NCBI GenBank assembly: GCA_050297855.1
Contig: JBNKTC010000004.1
Coordinates: 1-64,000, forward strand
Reading direction: 5' to 3'
Source: SZUA-545 sp050297855
Lineage (GTDB): Bacteria > Campylobacterota > Campylobacteria > Campylobacterales > SZUA-545
Length of the DNA stretch: 64,000 nucleotides
Each line of letters begins with the position of its first letter. Positions within the stretch are counted from its first letter, which is position 1. This document shows positions 60,054 through 64,000 of the stretch, piece by piece. Under the pieces are notes generated by a model. It ran no database searches. It was not told where the DNA came from and saw only the letters and a program-made list of their open reading frames with translations. Made by a program: the position numbers and the translations under genes.

Positions 60054-61106
60054 ATGCACCGGCAACCCCTTTCGAAAAAACATCTCGGTCTGATCGCCAG
60101 TGTCGTTATCACCCTGAACTTTTTGGGGTGGGGGATGCTCTGGGCCCTTAAAGAGGTCGATATCGCGGTGCTCGGGATCGGGGTATTGGCCTATTTTTTC
60201 GGCCTGCGCCATGCCTTTGACGCCGACCATATCGCCGCCATCGACAATGTCACGCGCAAGATGCGTCAAGAGGGAAAGATGCCCGTGGGCGTGGGCTTTT
60301 TTTTCGCCCTGGGACATGCGACGGTGGTGATGCTGCTCTCGATGATCATCGTCTTTGTCGTCCGCAGTGCGGCAGAGGAGGGGATGACCTGGTTCAAGGA
60401 GTGGGGCGGGGTGATCAGCACCGTCGTCAGCGCCGGTTTTTTGACTGCTATCGGGTTGCTGAACCTGGTGATCTTCAGGCAACTTCTGACTGCTTTCCGC
60501 AAGTACCGTGACGGCGGCGGTACGGAGACGGGGGAGTTTGACCTGGAGGAGCTCCTGGACAAACGGGGTCTCTGGGCGCGGCTGTTTCGCACAATGAACC
60601 GCCATATCGATAAGAGCTGGAAGATGTTTATCATCGGGTTTCTTTTCGGGTTCGGATTCGATACGGCTACGGAGATCGCAGTGCTGGGGATCTCAGCCAC
60701 GGCGGCCCAGAACGGGTTGCTGCCGCTTTGGGGCGTCATGGTCTTTCCCCTGCTCTTTGCAGCGGGGATGACGCTGATGGATTCCATCGACGGGGTGTTG
60801 ATGCTCAAAGCGTACGACTGGGCCATGGCCGACGCGATGCGCAAACTCTTTTTCAACCTCACGATTACCGGTCTTTCAGTCGTCGTAGCCCTCGGCATCG
60901 GGACGATCGAGTGGCTGCAGCTTGTGGCGGAGAAGCTGGGGTGGGACAACATCTTCTGGCAGGCCCTGGAGTCGCTTAATTTCGGGCAGCTCGGTATCGG
61001 GGTTGTGATCCTGATGATCCTGGCCTGGGGCGTGGCCTGGTGGTACTACCGCAGGGCACTGGAAGATATGAAAAAGGCGGCCGCCGAGAGGGAAAAGAGC
61101 GGTTGA
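60054..61106 (+). CDS. nixA: nickel/cobalt transporter, NiCoT (HoxN/NixA) family
   Basis: 350-residue inner-membrane permease with eight predicted helices. Signature RHAFDADHIAAIDN (about 52-65, the H-x4-DH helix II motif), LGHATVVMLL, GFGFDTATEI and LFAAGMTLMDSIDG. The central loop after helix IV is long and charged. Nickel for hydrogenase or urease is the usual purpose, but neither enzyme is in the window. GGGAGGTGATCC precedes the ATG. Confidence 0.9.
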   Translation: MHRQPLSKKHLGLIASVVITLNFLGWGMLWALKEVDIAVLGIGVLAYFFGLRHAFDADHIAAIDNVTRKMRQEGKMPVGVGFFFALGHATVVMLLSMIIVFVVRSAAEEGMTWFKEWGGVISTVVSAGFLTAIGLLNLVIFRQLLTAFRKYRDGGGTETGEFDLEELLDKRGLWARLFRTMNRHIDKSWKMFIIGFLFGFGFDTATEIAVLGISATAAQNGLLPLWGVMVFPLLFAAGMTLMDSIDGVLMLKAYDWAMADAMRKLFFNLTITGLSVVVALGIGTIEWLQLVAEKLGWDNIFWQALESLNFGQLGIGVVILMILAWGVAWWYYRRALEDMKKAAAEREKSG

Positions 61107-61121
61107 CACCCGCTCTTTTTT
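61093..61121 (+). terminator. terminator of the nickel/cobalt transporter gene
   Basis: AAAAGAGCGG (61093-61102) pairs with CCGCTCTTTT (61110-61119) around seven bases, ending in a T-run. The stem includes the stop codon region. Confidence 0.75.
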
Positions 61122-61244
61122 GTGTTACAAACGGGAACTTTTCAAACCTTTTCCCCGCTTTTGGATTTTGAGATAATTATCGGAAGATGCGGTTGTTTTA
61201 GAGGGGTTTGGATAGAATACGCGCAAAAAATTTAAGGTAGATAC

Positions 61245-62234
61245 TTGAACTGGCAAGAAAAAATCGGTGCGGCGGACAGCCTAACCGCACTTGAAGAGAT
61301 CCGGCTTGAACTGTTTGGGAAAAAGGGCTATTTCCCCGGACAGTTCGCCAAGATGAAGACGATATCCAATGAAGAGAAAAAAGAGTTCGCCAATAACCTG
61401 AACAAGGAGAAGGCGGAACTGGAAGCCCTGTTCGAAGCCAAGAAGACGGCGGTAGAGAATGCGGCGCTGGAGGCCCAGATCGCATCGGAGAAGGTCGATC
61501 CTTCCCTCTTTGCCCACCTGGAGACGGCAGGTGCTGTCCACCCGGTCGTGCACACGATGAACGAGATCATCGAGTTCTTTTCCACGATGAACTTCTCCCT
61601 GCATACGGGACCCCTGGTGGAAGACGATTTCCACAACTTTGAAGCCCTTAACCTGCCCCAGCACCACCCGGCCAGAGAGATGCAGGATACGTTCTACTTC
61701 AAGGACCACAAGCTGCTTCGGACCCATACCTCTCCGGTACAGATCCGCTACATGAAGCAGCACAAACCGCCGTTTAGGATGATCGCGCCGGGTGCCGTGT
61801 TCCGACGGGACTACGATATCACCCATACGCCGATGTTCCACCAGGTCGAGGGTCTAGTGGTCGATGAGGCGGGCAAGGTCTCCTTCGCCAATCTGAAGTT
61901 TATCCTGGAACACTTCCTGACCCACTTCTTCGGGGATGTGAAGGTACGTTTCCGACCCAGCTTCTTCCCGTTTACGGAGCCTTCCGCGGAAGCGGACATC
62001 AGCTGCGTCTTCTGCGGCGGCGACGGGTGCCGTGTCTGTAAGCAGACGGGATGGCTGGAAGTCCTGGGCTGCGGGATGGTCGATCCCAATGTCTTTAAAG
62101 CCGTCGGTTACGAAAACGTCAGCGGCTACGCCTTTGGTCTGGGCGTCGAGCGGTTTGCCATGCTCAAACACAGAATTTCAGACCTGAGATCTTTATATGA
62201 GGGTGATTTGGACCTGTTGGAGCAATTTAGATGA
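61245..62234 (+). CDS. pheS: phenylalanyl-tRNA synthetase alpha subunit
   Basis: 329-residue class II synthetase subunit. A short N-terminal coiled coil (about 1-90), then the catalytic domain with motif 2 region KPPFRMIAPGAVFRRDYDITHTPMFHQVEGLVVDE, FRPSFFPFTEPSAEADISC and a CxxC-bearing insert (CVFCGGDGCRVCKQTGWLEVLGCGMVDPNVF). TTG 61245 was taken as start: AAGGTAG precedes it and the product MNWQEK fits. ATGA overlap with pheT. Confidence 0.95.
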   Translation: MNWQEKIGAADSLTALEEIRLELFGKKGYFPGQFAKMKTISNEEKKEFANNLNKEKAELEALFEAKKTAVENAALEAQIASEKVDPSLFAHLETAGAVHPVVHTMNEIIEFFSTMNFSLHTGPLVEDDFHNFEALNLPQHHPAREMQDTFYFKDHKLLRTHTSPVQIRYMKQHKPPFRMIAPGAVFRRDYDITHTPMFHQVEGLVVDEAGKVSFANLKFILEHFLTHFFGDVKVRFRPSFFPFTEPSAEADISCVFCGGDGCRVCKQTGWLEVLGCGMVDPNVFKAVGYENVSGYAFGLGVERFAMLKHRISDLRSLYEGDLDLLEQFR

Positions 62235-64000
62235 TTATTACCAAGTCATGGATTAACGAATTTATCGATATCGAAAAAGAGGATTTCAAAGTCGTCGAGG
62301 CGACGCTGAACTCCATCGGGCACGAGGTGGCGACGGTCGAGACGATCGCCATCCCGGAAAAAGTGGTGGTCGGGAAAGTCCTGAGCTGCGAACCCCACCC
62401 CGATGCGGACAAGCTCTCTGTCTGCCAGGTGGACATCGGTCCTGAGACGGTACAGATCGTCTGCGGCGCCAAGAACGTCCGCGAGGGGCTGTACGTCGCC
62501 GCTGCGACACTGGGGGCCAAACTGCCGAACGGTATGGAGATGAAAAAGGTCAAGCTGCGCGGTGTGGAGAGCCTCGGGATGCTCTGCGGCTCTACCGAGA
62601 TCGGGATGCCCAAGATGAACGACGGGATCATGGAGCTGGACGACAGCATCGGACGGCTGGTCGTAGGGAAAGAGCTGCGCGAATACGAAACACTGTGCGA
62701 TACGGTGATCGAGGTGGAGCTGACGGCCAACCGCGGTGACTGCCTCAGCATCAACGGGATCAGCCGCGAGCTCTGTGCAGCCAAGGGCTACAACAAGCAC
62801 ACAGTCACCTGCAACATCGATGACGACAACGCCAAAGGGGTCGGTCGGGTGCTCCAGGTGGACTTCAAGTCCGACGTGACCGCCTCGGCGATGTACAAGG
62901 TCGTGGAGACCGAAGGGATCCGTTCCAATTTCCTTACCGATTTCCGTGTCGCCCTGATCGGCAAGTACAGTGACTGCGAGATCGAGCGTGTCCTGGCCTA
63001 TTCTACCCATGCGACGGGTGTTCTGCTCCATGCATACGACTTTGACTTCTTCTACGACCCGGAGCTTGAGAAAGCCGATATCCGCGTTATCAACGAAGAG
63101 GGGCTGAACAAGATCAAGTGCAGCAAGAAAAACAAAGCTTCCCTCGTGGGGATCCGCCACGTAAAAGAGGCGATGGCCAAGAGTGACAGCAAGATGATTA
63201 TCATCGAAGCGGCCTATGTCGACCCGGACGAGATATCCAAGCTGGTCCACGAACAGCGCATCGAAACCGACGACCAGTTCTACCGGGCTTCCCGCGGAAG
63301 CGAACCGGAGCTGGAGACGGGGATCTGCCATATCTGTGATACGATCGGCAAGAAAAGCAAGGCGATCTTCTACTCCGAGAAGATCCAGAACAAGCTGGTC
63401 CACAAACAGAAGTCGATCCATAGCCGCCTGGACGAGATCAACGCCCTGATCGGACGGACGTTCGAGAAGATCGAGATCAACAATATCCTCAAACGCCTGG
63501 GGATGGAAGTAAAGGCGACACCGGAGCAGAATACGCTGATGGTCAGTATCCCGAAATTCCGCCACGATATCTACAACAGCGCCGATATCATCGAGGAGAT
63601 CGTCCGGATGGTGGGGATCGACAATATCGAATCCAAGCCGCTTGATTCCGTCGAGACGGTTGCCCACAACGATGATTACCTGCGCTACCGCTTCCAGTAC
63701 GAAGCGATCCTGCGCAGCGTCTCCCAGGGCTTTTTCCAGGCGTTGCACTTCGCCTTCGAACACAGCAAAAACAACGAGAAGTACGGCCTGCACGAGCTCA
63801 AGCCCTCTGTTTCACTCCTGAACCCGATCACGGCGGAGCTGGATACGATGCGTATCTCCCTGCTTCCGGGGCTTATCGCATCGGTCCAGAACAATATCTA
63901 CAAGTCCCGCAAAAGCGTGGCGTTGTTCGAGATCGGGACCTGCTTCGACAAGGACCGAAACGAGTATAAAAAGGCGGCCTTCGCATGGGCGGGTCTGAAA
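62231..64000 (+). CDS. pheT: phenylalanyl-tRNA synthetase beta subunit, 5' part
   Basis: The first 590 codons of pheT, cut off by the window end, so the stop is not seen. Read from ATG 62231: N-terminal MIITKSWINEFIDIEKEDF, the tRNA-binding (EMAP-like) domain with CEPHPDADKLSVCQVD and CGAKNVR, the B3/4 editing domain (about 220-390), the B5 domain and the start of the catalytic-like core. It overlaps pheS by 4 bp. Confidence 0.95.
   Translation, partial: MIITKSWINEFIDIEKEDFKVVEATLNSIGHEVATVETIAIPEKVVVGKVLSCEPHPDADKLSVCQVDIGPETVQIVCGAKNVREGLYVAAATLGAKLPNGMEMKKVKLRGVESLGMLCGSTEIGMPKMNDGIMELDDSIGRLVVGKELREYETLCDTVIEVELTANRGDCLSINGISRELCAAKGYNKHTVTCNIDDDNAKGVGRVLQVDFKSDVTASAMYKVVETEGIRSNFLTDFRVALIGKYSDCEIERVLAYSTHATGVLLHAYDFDFFYDPELEKADIRVINEEGLNKIKCSKKNKASLVGIRHVKEAMAKSDSKMIIIEAAYVDPDEISKLVHEQRIETDDQFYRASRGSEPELETGICHICDTIGKKSKAIFYSEKIQNKLVHKQKSIHSRLDEINALIGRTFEKIEINNILKRLGMEVKATPEQNTLMVSIPKFRHDIYNSADIIEEIVRMVGIDNIESKPLDSVETVAHNDDYLRYRFQYEAILRSVSQGFFQALHFAFEHSKNNEKYGLHELKPSVSLLNPITAELDTMRISLLPGLIASVQNNIYKSRKSVALFEIGTCFDKDRNEYKKAAFAWAGLK

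Overview
The window is an ordinary stretch of chromosome from a member of the Campylobacterota (Epsilonproteobacteria). The base composition is fairly GC-rich for that group, and the gene content suggests a free-living, environmental relative of the Sulfurimonadaceae rather than a host-associated Campylobacter or Helicobacter. Lineage markers are a very large FlgL, a UPF0323 lipoprotein followed by a glutathionylspermidine-synthase-like gene, a DUF2018 gene, a DUF3373 porin, and the order ispB-like/hemA/proS/fxsA/hemC, which I recall from Campylobacter jejuni. There is no prophage, integrase, transposase or CRISPR array. The assignment to a family is inference.

Layout. 1-1.2 kb: 3' end of an rRNA operon (23S, 5S). 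1.3-10 kb: recR, rho, the UPF0323/ATP-grasp pair, dnaJ, then a leftward set made of an aspartate-type aminotransferase and two degenerate NtrC/NtrB-like regulators. 10-17 kb: YfaZ-type outer-membrane protein, then a leftward run cysE, speA, hisS, tmk, coaD, ubiX, flgA and two tRNAs. 17.4-25.2 kb: flgL behind a sigma-54 promoter, ftsK, a uracil-DNA-glycosylase-family gene and two related exported proteins. 25.2-28.3 kb: a FecR-RCC1 fusion and outer-membrane phospholipase A. 28.3-33 kb: a long structured leader, DEAD-box helicase, hisD, an unusual repeat region and argG. 33-37.7 kb: small c-type cytochrome, DUF3373 porin, orphan histidine kinase and malic enzyme. 37.9-44.6 kb: quinone-side-chain and tetrapyrrole operon with proS and a Dsb-like protein. 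45-52.5 kb: ferredoxin:thioredoxin-reductase/rhodanese fusion, DUF3365 haem protein, murI, DUF1353, biotin carboxylase, AraC/GyrI regulator, trpG/pabA and a membrane glycosyltransferase-like protein. 52.5-64 kb: radA, ftsY, a TlpA-like lipoprotein, 5-FCL, rny, argH, OsmC, HIT, nickel/cobalt transporter, pheS and a truncated pheT.

Most of the content is housekeeping: amino-acid biosynthesis (His, Arg, Cys, polyamine), haem and quinone synthesis, tRNA charging (His, Pro, Phe), DNA repair, secretion and flagellar export. Non-routine items are: (1) a three-copy structured extragenic repeat whose hairpins change sequence but keep pairing, two copies between hisD and argG and one inverted at 59.4 kb; (2) an exact 46-bp duplication of the hisD 3' end inside that region; (3) an envelope protein joining a FecR-like domain to a seven-repeat RCC1 propeller; (4) an adjacent pair that looks like an NtrB/NtrC system which has lost its phosphorelay parts; (5) a ferredoxin:thioredoxin reductase catalytic subunit fused to rhodanese; (6) an FtsK reading frame whose ribosome-binding site points to an ATT start; and (7) a probable leaderless AraC-family mRNA.
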